64,000 bases of DNA from Diadema setosum (taxonomy: Eukaryota > Echinodermata > Echinoidea > Diadematoida > Diadematidae): the NCBI RefSeq assembly GCF_964275005.1, contig NC_092690.1, forward strand, positions 11,226,010-11,290,009, read 5' to 3'. Position numbers and translations under genes: made by a program. Position 1 is the first letter of the stretch. The number at the start of each line of letters is the position of its first letter. Positions 11,105 through 21,750 of the stretch are shown one piece after another. The notes beneath the pieces were generated by a model that searched no databases, was not told the origin of the DNA, and worked only from the letters and a program-made list of their open reading frames with translations.

Positions 11105-12076
11105 TTACTCGAGAGATGAAATATCAAATGACTTTTTCTTCAGTTCGATAGGCTTCTGATAAAATCTCGCAAAAGTTCTAGCAGAACTCCATCCTGCTGT
11201 GGACAGTATTGTGTCTATATCCGTCCCGCCTCTTAGAGCGGCACTCGTAGAGGCGGCGCGAGTACTGTGCCCTTTATATGTAGTTGTGTCGATACCGGCT
11301 GACTGGAGGACGCCTTTAAGCCATCGGCTAATCGTTTGGGGGGAAACGTTGCGATGAGGGCGATTGACAGAGAGGACGAGGTACCGATTCCCGCTTCGAA
11401 AGCTTGCCGTCCTGCGAAGATATTCGCGTAACGTTTGGAGAACGCAGATGCGGTCGTCCTCTGGGTATGCTGACAGCTGTATCGCCGTAGCGAGTTTCCC
11501 GGGCCTGCTAGTTTTAGTGATGTGGTTGACTGAGAAGGTGACTAATGACCTCGAGACCGATGAGTCATGTGGAACTATGTAGGCTATAGTATGTGCTCTC
11601 TGACTGGAAACGAGGGCAATGAGCATGACGAGTTTGTGAGACAGCTGTTCTAGTGAAATCTTGTCGTTAGGACTGAGAGTGCGAAGGTAATTCAAAACCA
11701 CAGCGACGTCCCAGGTAGAGTTGTATCGAGGTCGCGGTGGTCTAGAGTTGAAGACCCCTCTCATGAATCTCGTTACGAGTGGGTGTGATCCCACTGGATG
11801 GCCGTCACACGGGAGTAGAAACGAAGATAAGGAGCTGCGTAAACTATTCAGAGTGCTGTATGCTGCGCCAGCGTGAAACTCCTCCGCCAGAAAATTAAGA
11901 ACGATGCTTACATCCGAGCAAAGTGGATCGCTTTTCCACGTACAACAGAAACGGCGCCATCTCCTATATGCCGAGTTATAGCACCTCTGAGTTGACTGTC
12001 TCCATGACCGCATGATGATCTCGGAAGCTGCATGTGAAAGGCCTCTGATGCGTAGGCGTTCCCGGACACATGACAT
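11105..12076 (-). CDS. DIRS element tyrosine recombinase
   Basis: A 323-codon frame at the 3' end of the element. It has the tyrosine recombinase pattern: first catalytic Arg in SSQRAHT, the HxxR box in KGHSTRAAS, and the nucleophile Tyr in FARFYQKPI. In DIRS elements this enzyme joins a circular DNA copy into the genome and so replaces a DDE integrase. Confidence 0.9.
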   Translation of the reverse strand: MSCVRERLRIRGLSHAASEIIMRSWRQSTQRCYNSAYRRWRRFCCTWKSDPLCSDVSIVLNFLAEEFHAGAAYSTLNSLRSSLSSFLLPCDGHPVGSHPLVTRFMRGVFNSRPPRPRYNSTWDVAVVLNYLRTLSPNDKISLEQLSHKLVMLIALVSSQRAHTIAYIVPHDSSVSRSLVTFSVNHITKTSRPGKLATAIQLSAYPEDDRICVLQTLREYLRRTASFRSGNRYLVLSVNRPHRNVSPQTISRWLKGVLQSAGIDTTTYKGHSTRAASTSAALRGGTDIDTILSTAGWSSARTFARFYQKPIELKKKSFDISSLE

Positions 12077-13836
12077 GCCGCTAACGTCAGGTGATGTGAT
12101 AGCGGATGTTGGCTGTCGGAGGAAGGGAGAGATAAAATTTGGTTAGCAGGAGGCAGAATCACTGGGTAGTCTACTAGCATACTCATTAGTTTGGGATACC
12201 AACTTTGTGTCTTCCACAAGGGAAAAACTATGATGGCCTGGGCCTGATCATTAGATAATTTCCGTAGAATTTTACTCATTAGGCAGAAGGGGGGAAAGAT
12301 GTAGCTGCGAAAGCGCCCCCAATCGAGACAGAATGCGTCGGTTGCCATGGCTTCGGGATCATGGCGCCAAGAGACAAAAGGAGCCATGCGGAAATTCAGG
12401 CGCGATGCAAATAAATCTACCTCTGGTGTGAAAAATAGTTCAGAGAGTGAGTCGAAAATATGTGCTGCGAGCATCCACTCAGTATTCAGGTTAAATGTGC
12501 GCGAGTAGCCGTCTGCTATTGAGTTCTCAACGCCAGGAATGTGTACGGCGGACAGCCAGATGTTTCTGTCTAGGCACCAGAGCCAGATTGTGCGCGAGAT
12601 ATTATGTAACTCGGGGGAATGGCAAGTCCCGAAGTGATTAATGCACGACACTACTGAGACATTGTCTGATTTAACGCGGATGTTAATGCCGGATTCGTTT
12701 GAACATAGTGATTGGAGGGCAAAAAGGACTGCAAGCAATTCGAGATTGTTAATGTGGAGATTCCTTTCTCCGGAGCTCCATTGTCCGTGCGTGCTGCGCT
12801 TGTTAGTGGGGCAGTAGACGCCCCAGCCTTCGAGAGATGCGTCTGTCTCGAATTCCAGGTCAATATTTCGCATGATAGGTGAAAATGAGTTACTTGAATT
12901 TGATGCCCACCACTGGAGGGCATGACGTGCCTTATCTGACAGGGAAATGATAGCTTCAAAATCCCCTTGATTACATTGCAAAGCAGTATTTTTCTCAATT
13001 TCAAGATCTCTCCGAAAAATTGCCCCATAAGGAACAGCGATTTCCGCTGCAAGGACGAGCCCAATAACGCGAGATAGCAAGCGTATCTTCGTTGTCCGTT
13101 TCTTTACCAAAGAAATGCATGCTTGGATAATGGTGTCGCTCCTTCTTTCTGGGAGGCTGATTGTCATAGTTACTGAATCTATAATGAGGCCCAGAGACTC
13201 AATATTGGTGCGGGGCTCGCGCACGGACTTTTCCTTGTTAATGACAAATCCAAGTGACTCGAAAAGTTCAATTCGGTTCTTAACGCTCGCCGTGCAGTCG
13301 TCGTAGCTACGAGCGATTAGTAGGGCGTCATCGATGTAGTTACATGATACATATCCTAAATTACGGAGGGCAGCTATTGGGGGTTTTAGCACTTTTGTGA
13401 ACACTCGGGGGGCACTGCTCAGTCCAAAGGGCAGAACGCGAAACTGAAACAATTTTCCCTTCCATTGAAAACGAAGAAATTTCCTGTGTTCTAGTGCTAT
13501 CGGTATGCTAAAATACGCATCTTTCAAATCGATAGAAGCGAAAAAACAATTTGGTTCTACAAGGAGGAGTGCCGATTCAAAAGTCTCCATTTTGAAATGG
13601 TGATATGAAACAAACTTGTTCAGGTCTTTCAGGTTAATGACGGGCCTAAAAGATCCGTCTTTTTTAGGCGTTATGAAAATGTTAGATACGAACTCCCCGT
13701 CTTGGTGGAGGCATGGCTCAATTGCGTTCTTATTGAGAAGCTTCGTAATTTCATGGTCGATAATGGTAGTTTCACGGGGTGAAAAACTTATTTCGTTTGG
13801 AACAAATTTTTTGAAAAGGCAAATGGTCAAATTCAA
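11908..13836 (-). CDS. DIRS element reverse transcriptase, RNase H and Dam-like domain
   Basis: A 642-codon frame. The reverse transcriptase region carries the YIDD active-site box (within SCNYIDDALLIA), and the RNase H region starts at LEFETDASLEGWGVY. The C-terminal part (PEVDLFASRLN ... DAF..DW ... FPPF) fits the DNA adenine methyltransferase-like domain described in DIRS1-type elements, with FPPF in the place of the NPPY box. The last ~170 bp overlap the recombinase frame. Confidence 0.88.
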   Translation of the reverse strand: MNLTICLFKKFVPNEISFSPRETTIIDHEITKLLNKNAIEPCLHQDGEFVSNIFITPKKDGSFRPVINLKDLNKFVSYHHFKMETFESALLLVEPNCFFASIDLKDAYFSIPIALEHRKFLRFQWKGKLFQFRVLPFGLSSAPRVFTKVLKPPIAALRNLGYVSCNYIDDALLIARSYDDCTASVKNRIELFESLGFVINKEKSVREPRTNIESLGLIIDSVTMTISLPERRSDTIIQACISLVKKRTTKIRLLSRVIGLVLAAEIAVPYGAIFRRDLEIEKNTALQCNQGDFEAIISLSDKARHALQWWASNSSNSFSPIMRNIDLEFETDASLEGWGVYCPTNKRSTHGQWSSGERNLHINNLELLAVLFALQSLCSNESGINIRVKSDNVSVVSCINHFGTCHSPELHNISRTIWLWCLDRNIWLSAVHIPGVENSIADGYSRTFNLNTEWMLAAHIFDSLSELFFTPEVDLFASRLNFRMAPFVSWRHDPEAMATDAFCLDWGRFRSYIFPPFCLMSKILRKLSNDQAQAIIVFPLWKTQSWYPKLMSMLVDYPVILPPANQILSLPSSDSQHPLSHHLTLAACHVSGNAYASEAFHMQLPRSSCGHGDSQLRGAITRHIGDGAVSVVRGKAIHFARM

Positions 13837-14212
13837 TATGGTGGTGTTGTATAGCGTCTAAGACCCACTGGTCAGACGTAACCAGCTTCCAACTATCCGC
13901 AAATTGAGCCAGCCTACCTCCCACAACCGGGGGAGTCGAAGTCTTTGAAGGCAATTTCGGATCGTATGGTCCGGGGTGCCCGGGGTGTCTCCTCGGGTAG
14001 GCGCTCCTATACGCCTGCCTGAAGCTCCTGTCTCTGGATGGACGGCCGCGATATGTCGGCGCCCGTCGGCCGCTGAAGTTTGGGTGCTGCCTGGGTCGAA
14101 AACTCGAAGAGGAGGGACCGTCGTTCCTCCGTTGCGGGTACGAGAATGAGTTTGGCCGCCCGGGAGGATGGGGTTGTATTTTGCGATAGCAGCTCATCCG
14201 CTGCTCGCGCAA
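13772..14212 (-). CDS. DIRS element: basic leader segment ahead of reverse transcriptase
   Basis: An Arg/Pro/Ser-rich stretch followed by a GGRLAQFADSWKLVTSDQW block of the kind that leads into DIRS reverse transcriptases. It overlaps both the Gag-like and the reverse transcriptase frames. It is a part of the same element, not a separate gene. Confidence 0.5.
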   Translation of the reverse strand: MREQRMSCYRKIQPHPPGRPNSFSYPQRRNDGPSSSSFRPRQHPNFSGRRAPTYRGRPSRDRSFRQAYRSAYPRRHPGHPGPYDPKLPSKTSTPPVVGGRLAQFADSWKLVTSDQWVLDAIQHHHIEFDHLPFQKICSKRNKFFTP

Positions 14213-14966
14213 GGGGCGTCGTTGCCGTCAAAAAAAGGGTCTGCACCTTTTGTAGCTTCGAATCTGTCACTCGTGTTTCGGTTTTTAGTACGTGCCATAC
14301 TTCTGGGTTAACCCTGCAAGTGGCAACGGCCTCGCAGTTGGCAGGCCTTGGATATGACTCCTGCTTAGATTTCAGAGTGGGTTCTTTAAGTTTCAGCCGA
14401 ATGAGCTTGTTCACAATGTTAGCGAGCTTGTCGCTTACTGCTGCTCCCACGGGTTCGCTCTGGTGTTCCACCATATCAGAGAACTCGCCGAGAACTCCGC
14501 TGTCCTGCTGAACCAGCTCTTCAATTTCCATGTCGATATCGTCGTCACGGGGTGGTTGCTCTTGCGGAGCTGGAGGGGCTTGGGTGTCCAGCAAGGACAT
14601 GACCGTGGACTGCAGTGTGGAGACGGCAGTAGCGAGTTCCGAGAAGCGAGACGTGGAGCAGGACTCGTTGGGGGGTGCGCCCAACGCCGCTGGTGCCGTC
14701 ATCTGGGCGGGGATCGCGCCCGCCAGGGAGCCAGCAGGGATCACGCCTGCTGAAAGGGATGGGGCAGGGATAGCGCCTGCCGCTGTAGTTACAGCGGATG
14801 CTTCGGGGGGATGCGCCCCTGCCTGTGGGCGTGGCGTCTTCTTGCTTCGGCCCTTGGGACCTCTCAGCTTGCCGCCTGGGTTGTCGTTCGCCAGCTGCAT
14901 GTTGCCCGGTATTGGAGAGCTTGGTTCGTTGAGCAGCCGCTCAATATCGCCTTGCAGGTCTTCCAT
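14007..14966 (-). CDS. DIRS element Gag-like protein
   Basis: First gene of the DIRS element, about 319 codons. It is rich in Pro, Ala and Gly in its first half, with an acidic stretch after it (DDDIDMEIEELVQQD). No zinc knuckle is seen. Called Gag-like from its position ahead of the reverse transcriptase. Weakly conserved Gag proteins are normal for DIRS elements. Confidence 0.65.
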   Translation of the reverse strand: MEDLQGDIERLLNEPSSPIPGNMQLANDNPGGKLRGPKGRSKKTPRPQAGAHPPEASAVTTAAGAIPAPSLSAGVIPAGSLAGAIPAQMTAPAALGAPPNESCSTSRFSELATAVSTLQSTVMSLLDTQAPPAPQEQPPRDDDIDMEIEELVQQDSGVLGEFSDMVEHQSEPVGAAVSDKLANIVNKLIRLKLKEPTLKSKQESYPRPANCEAVATCRVNPEVWHVLKTETRVTDSKLQKVQTLFLTATTPLARAADELLSQNTTPSSRAAKLILVPATEERRSLLFEFSTQAAPKLQRPTGADISRPSIQRQELQAGV

Positions 14967-15169
14967 CTCTAGTAGTTCTTCTGGTCGGCCACAAAATGTA
15001 CACTGACGTGTACGGATGTGAGCAGGCTACTTATACACACTACATGAACATGTACTCATTTGCATCTGAATAAGGACACAATACTTTGAATGTGTGGCGT
15101 TCTCTGATCGGTGGCAGGTGTACAACCCAGACATGATTCCGAATAAATTAGGCTGTACGAAGTAGAATT

Positions 15170-15459
15170 CCCCCTGCTTTCTGAAAGCGGTTGGTCAAAT
15201 ATCCTTTCATTACGCAAGAAAAGTGCAAGCATACTAAATTTTCTTTGTATTTCCTTTTTCTTGTTGTCCACACTTCATGATGTCATAAACTCTATAAATA
15301 GTAGTCTCCTTATCCAGTGGTTCCGACACCAAAACGTTCGAAATACATAACTTTTGCATCAATTGTCCGATTTCCTCAAACTTTCACTGATGTGTTGTAC
15401 TATAATCTTGCTGCTTTCACTCTATCCACATTTCTCATTGGGTTTTTTGGTTTCCTTAC
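15170..15459. mobile_element. Family A palindromic element, right half
   Basis: Resumes at CCCCCTGCTTTCTGAAAGCGG, exactly where the left piece stopped before the foldback and DIRS insertions. It continues through TTGTTGTCCACAC, CTCCTTATCCAG and CCTCAAACTTTCACTGATGT to a CATTTCTCATTGGG end. Confidence 0.85.
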
Positions 15460-16950
15460 TATCAAAACATCGTACTACCACACGGGGGCGCTGTTGCATA
15501 AAGTGAATGATTCGAGACGTCGTATCGGTACGGAGCCAAGGACGGTACCCTTCTCTCCAGTTTGAGACTTGCCAAGTGTTTACCTCCTTGGACAAAATGT
15601 TTTTACCAACGACGGCACTCGATGCAGGTAAAACGGTTGCTTGGCAACGCTGGGGTAGTCTAGAGCAGTGAAGAGGCTATCCTGGAAGATAATGACACAT
15701 TATCACACTTCTTATTCTTTATCATTATTAATGCAGAAGTAAGACTGATAAATAAACAGAATGGCCTACGAACTTATTGTCAAAGGGAGCGTGAGAGCAA
15801 AGTGTCAATTCTAATGAATCAGCACAATATTAATCATCACCCATCACATAATATTTATTCATCTTTTGCTCAGACATATGCATAGAAGCCAACTTGAACA
15901 ATAATTGATTAATTAAATTTCGACAATTTGTCACTGGCTTCCTATCAAAATAAACAATCAGTTTTATAGCATTTTTTTTATGCCTCCGCCACGAAGTCGT
16001 AATCGTAATGGTGTATATAACATTATGGCACATGCACGAGACAGTATTGTTTCCTTTGTCCAACCGGCGAGAAGGTGTCGTCGATAGTTTGCGTCGCGGC
16101 AGATCTAAAGCTCGACTAACATAATCGAGAATCACCTAGTGAATATTTTGACGGCAAAACGAGATGAGCGCCATGGTGTGATTGCAGCAATAATAAGGAG
16201 TATTATATTGTTTGATATAAGGCCATCATAAAAATACAAAATGGAACCGTTGCACTGATTCCTCGCTTGTGACATAACAAGGAGTAATCTTGAAGTTATG
16301 ACTGCAATTTTCCAACAACTTATTTCTTATAATTCCCGTTGCTTCTTAGCAGCTTTAATATCAAATGATAATCTCAAACTTTGACAAAAATGGAATTAAT
16401 TCGTTATGCAATCAAACCCTAATAATGGAGGGCACTTTCATCTAAGCAGTGTGCTTGACTAAGAAGACGGAGTAGTATCGATTAGTTTAGGGGAAAGTGG
16501 GTGAAGTGGGAGAAAAAAAAATGTGATTTGATGACTTTTCTCCCATAACTTTTCTGATATTCAGAATGGGGCACTAGTTTCGGACCCAAAGACTACTGCC
16601 ACCTGATGGATTGATGGATTGTTACTTCATATTCCTACAAGTCTCATATTATTTTGTGTTATTATTGATTAAAGAAAAAATCTTAACGGGGTGAATTGGG
16701 CCACCCCCGAATTTGCTTGCTAGAACAATTTAGAAAAAAAAAAATAAAGTATAAAGTCATGTGTGTTCTCATAGTGCACAAATCGAAATAAAATGATACT
16801 AGGCCTTCTTTAAAAGTTGATGATTATAGTAGATGATGCGCACATTTGACCATGTAAGTTTTGTACATTAATTTTATTCATTCTTTATTTGATTTATTTG
16901 ATTTCATTTTTATTTTTACCCTTAATGTGGGTACTCCATCACCAGCAGTG
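15460..16950. other. Unassigned sequence upstream of POLR2H
   Basis: No exon was recognised. GGGTGAAGTGGGAGAAAA near 16500 and GGGTGAATTGGGCCACCC near 16690 look like parts of a dispersed repeat, with ends not fixed. Confidence 0.4.
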
Positions 16951-17502
16951 TTAAAGGACAAGTCCACCTTCATATACATAAGGATTGAGAGAATGCAGCA
17001 ATATTAGAAGAATATATCAATGAAAGTTTGAGGAAAATCGGACAATCCGTTCAAAAGTTACGAATATTTTAAGTATCTGCGCAGTCAATGCTGGAAGAGA
17101 AGACTACTACAGTGTATGATGTCACATGCGTACAACTATACAAGGAAAATAAAAAGAGAATTTCACAAAACTTTACTTTTTGAATAAAGTGCACATTTCT
17201 TCGACTTGCTACTGATGTATGTTAAGGGTAATATTATTCTCCCTGCCTTCTGAAAGAGAGAAGTCGAGTGTTCCTTTATAAGAGAAAAATGGAAATATGT
17301 TGAATTTTCTTTATATCGTTGTACTCATGTGACATCACAAGCTATAGTAGTCTTTTTATCCAGCCGTGACTGAGCAGAAACTTCAAAAATTCATAACTTT
17401 TGAACGGATTGTCCTTTTTTCCTCAAACTTTCACAGAAGTGTTTTACTAATATTGCTGCATTCACTCAACCCACATGTCTATGAAGGTGAACTTGTCCTT
17501 TA
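16951..17502. mobile_element. Family A palindromic element, full copy
   Basis: Starts TTAAAGGACAAGTCCACCTT and ends with the near-complement ACTTGTCCTTTAA. The two halves are inverted copies of about 240 bp: GAAAGTTTGAGGAAAATCGG pairs with a CCTCAAACTTTC block, and GATGTCACATG with CATGTGACATC. The interior codes nothing. TA or TTAA duplication at the ends is likely. Non-autonomous, about 550 bp. Confidence 0.9.
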
Positions 17503-18102
<600 letters not shown>

Positions 18103-18170
18103 TAATCAGGCCTCTTGGGTAGTGTAATACTACCGTGCAAAAAACGTACAGCGTGTGTAGACATGGGCGC

Positions 18171-18181
18171 TGCCATCTTGG
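18171..18181 (+). promoter_or_regulatory. YY1-like site just inside POLR2H intron 1
   Basis: TGCCATCTTGG fits the YY1 consensus (complement of CAAGATGGC). It lies about 110 bp inside intron 1, a common place for YY1 sites in housekeeping genes. Motif match only. Confidence 0.4.
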
Positions 18182-18957
18182 TTCGCAAAAAATTACCGTA
18201 TGTACGAATATGCACATAAATGCAGCAGAGATACAGTGATGCTGCGGAGCGACAGTCCCGAACGTACGGGCCGGTGGCCGTTCACAATGTCACAGCTGTC
18301 CGATGGTCGCGATGCACTGTGTTCGACCTTCACTTCCCTCATTCTTCACAATCGTTATGAAGAAATCATGTAAAGCAAGAATTGTCTCATATTTTGCACT
18401 TGAAACATATATCTCCAGACTGTGTTTGCGTGCAATTTGGTAGGTAATTCGCCAATAATATTATTAAAATTTACACCCTTCATCAGCAATAGAATAGGGT
18501 TGTTCCTCACATTTACACAGTTAGGACTAACGTTAGGAGTCAGGACACAACAAAGTCAAAGTCAAAAGAAACAGTGTCATTACTCGTAGCTAAAACTGGA
18601 ACTAACATCAGGCACCCCTGACATCATGATCTAGATTTTAGTCTAGAAGTCTAAATTAGTTCTATATTTCCAGATGAAGTAATTTCTAAACTAATGAAAG
18701 CAAAAGAATAAATCTATAGTATTTAGTCTGAGTAGCGGACCCAGTTTGCGGCAGGTTAGGGCCTTTTCAAGGGTATTTGGTAGTATTCTGGTAAAACGGG
18801 CAACAGAAATTAAATATTTTTTTTTTTTTTTATTGGAAGAGGTACCAAAGGCCTCTTGACACTACATCACAATTTTGTATGGTGGACAATTACCCTAGTC
18901 ATAATAATCAATTTTATGCAGAAAATTTGCAACCACCAAGAGGACCCGGTTTCCAAG

Positions 18958-19641
18958 AGGACCCGGTTTGCGGCAGGGGGTCCAGTTTGCAGCACCCCAC
19001 ACAAAAATGTCCCCAGATTTCTTCAAACATTAAAATTTTGCAAAAACCAAATATTTTTTGATGGTCCAACTAGTTTTCAGCTTGTTACACTTTATTTGGA
19101 TTCATTATCTCGATCCTTCACGATATCATAGTTTTTCAAGATCGCATGTATTTCATCAATTTCCACCCATTTTGACATGTAAAATAGCGCTATGTGTGTA
19201 TATCCCATAGGGGCGCTGCAAACCAGACCCATCCCCGACATTTTGGTCAAAACTGACAAAGGAAATGAAGTTTAGAATATTTAACACAGTTACATGAGGA
19301 ATCCTTACCATGCCAGGCCTCTATTCATACTTCATAGTAAGATTTTGTATAAAGATACAAACAAGGGTTGATGGTGGTTGCCGAGCAACAGAACAAAATC
19401 TTAACGTTTTGTGAAAAGCAAGTCATACTCTTTTAAAAACAGCGTGACACAGACTGTTTAGATTAGAATTATGAAGGCCATCATCCGAGTTATTTCATGA
19501 TTCTGGTATCAAAAGAAAGCTCTTCAGTTGCTCTTCAAATAAAACAATTTAGAAAAAAAAATACCCTTCTACTTTTGAAGATATGGTTACATATTCCTAG
19601 GGGTGCCGCAAACTGGACCCCTGCAGCAAACTGGTGCCCCT
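18958..19641. mobile_element. Inverted-repeat element, about 684 bp
   Basis: Left end about 41 bp (18958-18998; AGGACCCGGTTTGCGGCAGG then TCCAGTTTGCAGCACCCC). The right end at 19600-19641 is its near-complement (GGTGCCGCAAACTGGACCCC then TGCAGCAAACTGG). Each end holds two tandem GGNCCNGTTTGC words. Partial further copies of the end lie at 18733 and 18941. No protein is coded. Confidence 0.8.
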
Positions 19642-19665
19642 ACTCTAGGGTCTATTAGCAGACGG

Positions 19666-19889
19666 ATGGAGGTTGAGGTGTTAATTTTCTTCATTTTGTC
19701 TCCCTCTAGAAATGAAATGGTATTAAGATCACAGCTGCTGATCTTTAATTTAACAAACATGTCACAAAAAGGATCCTCAGGACTGGAACCTTTCATCTAG
19801 GCCTACTGCTTTCCGGACAGATCAGCAGTTACGATCTTACAAATTTCATTTGTAGAGGGAGACAAATTGAAGAAAATTCATACCTCTAC
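19666..19889. mobile_element. Short palindromic element
   Basis: Arms of about 75 bp are inverted copies: TTTTCTTCATTTTGTCTCCC at 19684 against GGGAGACAAATTGAAGAAAA near 19857, joined by GCTGCTGATCT/AGATCAGCAGTT. The right arm recurs at 29655-29722 in the SINE-like unit. Confidence 0.75.
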
Positions 19890-20032
19890 TATACTTACAT
19901 AGTATCATAGTCTTATGATATCTTATGATAATATTTAGACCTGAATTTATTTGTTGTATTCAAAATTTTAGATATTAATGCACCCATCCAATCCATTGCT
20001 GGCCATTCGTCACTAATTCTTCCTCCAACATG

Positions 20033-20065
<33 letters not shown>

Positions 20066-21347
20066 CAACAGCATGATGGCTCTGTCTGGGGGGGTTGCAA
20101 AAACAAACATGCCATTTACATTGTAGTGTTCATAATGGACCCGATCAAAATTATCATTTGTATTGTAAGATATCATCTCTTTTTTTAAGAAGTCTGACGA
20201 TTAAGTGATGAGTGGTCTTCAGTGTTTATCTCGTGCAAGATGAGATAAAGATACTTTTCAATGTCTTACTCTTGCCGTATTCAGAGCATTTCCCGTGAAC
20301 TTTTGTGAAACCTTGAATTACTTTGTAGGAGCTGGACTCACAGTAACCGCAGGGCGCGGTAACCAGTAACAGAGCCCTTACAACATGTGTGCAGTTTGTT
20401 GAAGTGCTCTGCGGATACATTGTAAGCTGTACGACGATACGTAGTGCGCAGGGACTAAAAGCTCAGACGAAATATTTTGCTGCACTCTTATATCAGAGTT
20501 TATTGGAGATTAGTTCCTCTGTAAATTGGATTTGTGTTGTATGTAATCTGAAATATATCCTACAAATTTTTGTACAAAACCCTATATTTTTGTCGCTGGT
20601 CCCGCTAGTACTATGCCATATCAGGAGATGCAATGTACATCTAAAGGGATAGGGTTGCCCTGCGACCCCGACACGAACGTGTCGGGGTTGCTGGTACTGT
20701 TAGACTTACAGTGGAAAGTCTGTGTGGTACTGGTGATGAATTTCTTCTGTAACCTACACAACACACACAAGTGCAGTACTCTCTGCTTTAAAATTGGTCA
20801 CTTTGCTTAATCGACTTAAAAACTGAAATACAATTCCTGACATGTGTTAGCTTTCCTGGTTAAACAGATACTGTACAGGCATTCCTAATAAATGGATAGG
20901 AATTCTCCAAGTTATCCTGATCTACTTCCATAGTTTTCCGCCAAAAGCCTAAATTTAGTATAATATGAATTTTGAAGAAACTTTGAGGTGCTGAAAGTCA
21001 AGAGAAAGCTTGTTAAACATGCAGTTTGGGATTAATTCGCCATATCACTGGCACAAGTAGGCACATACCATGCACTTGTATACAAAATTTATGTAACCAG
21101 CATGTCACACACACACACACAGAGCAACACACTAATCACTATACATGTGCCTGTACAAGCTATGACTAGCTCTCGAGAAAAACAAAGAATAAACTACATG
21201 TAGCTCCATGCAGTTATTGAGACCCTACTGTTATGCTGGATTCAGTAATCCTTGTGTAGGTAAATTCGGGAGTCCAGAATGGTTCCTAATTACCTCTCAA
21301 AAGTTAAAATCTGAATTTCCTTCTCAACCAAAACTATGCCATCCCCG
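19890..21347. other. Intron 1 stretch with T run and a tight hairpin
   Basis: A T run of about 30 lies at 20034-20063. A perfect 11-bp stem with a 2-base loop (ACCCCGACACG-AA-CGTGTCGGGGT) lies at 20665-20688. A short CA run lies near 21111. No exon was recognised. Confidence 0.5.
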
Positions 21348-21439
21348 TAAACCTGTTGAGGACAAGTCCCGAGTATACTCGGGCAGTTGTCTATGGGAAA
21401 TGTGTGTTGTACAATATGAAACCGTCCTCAACAGGTTTA
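21348..21439. mobile_element. Family D mini-element, about 92 bp
   Basis: Outer inverted repeat AACCTGTTGAGGAC against GTCCTCAACAGGTT. Inside is a 16-bp perfect palindrome CCCGAGTATACTCGGG (21368-21383). The body has GTCTATGGGAAATG. Five more copies lie at 26899, 30347, 32663, 55038 and 63269. Confidence 0.85.
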
Positions 21440-21750
21440 TAAGATGCATCCTCTTCAGATGAAGCTCCTTTTATTCTGTTCGTCTTATTTTGATTCATTC
21501 ATTGAAGTCAGATTGATTATGGTGTAAATTGGCTCTGGCTGCATTTATCATCATGCCATGTTTGAAACACATATTGATACCCAGTACCCACTATCAAAAT
21601 GGTTTTGCAAGGGCCTTTCAGATTGCATTCACAAGTTGTTTTCGTAAACAAGGGTGTTGAGACGCAAAAAAAAAAAAAGAAAATATGTAGCTGTACCAAA
21701 AGGTAAAGCTATACGATAAATTTATACGTCTGAACCCTACCTTTGTAACT

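Larger units (their letters stand above)
10493..15169 (-). mobile_element. DIRS-type tyrosine-recombinase retroelement (fossil, looks whole and young)
   Basis: About 4.67 kb. It has the three DIRS hallmarks: inverted terminal repeats (10575-10713 and 15002-15140, identical over 139 bp as I read them); an internal complementary region (about 10853-10984) that pairs with both outer ends; and genes for a Gag-like protein, reverse transcriptase/RNase H and a tyrosine recombinase in place of an integrase. The two tips share AATT, and AATT also lies at the centre of the internal complementary region. No target duplication of its own is expected for this class. It is read on the minus strand, in overlapping frames as is usual for the family. 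Identical terminal repeats and long open frames point to a recent insertion. Confidence 0.92.

Noticed and set aside
14080-15006. Plus-strand open frames of 96-158 codons opposite the DIRS Gag-like gene
   Set aside because: Antisense of a GC-rich, low-complexity coding stretch.
18879-19131. Possible short exon or peptide gene
   Set aside because: Lies in and beside an inverted-repeat element end, with no splice signals or domain.
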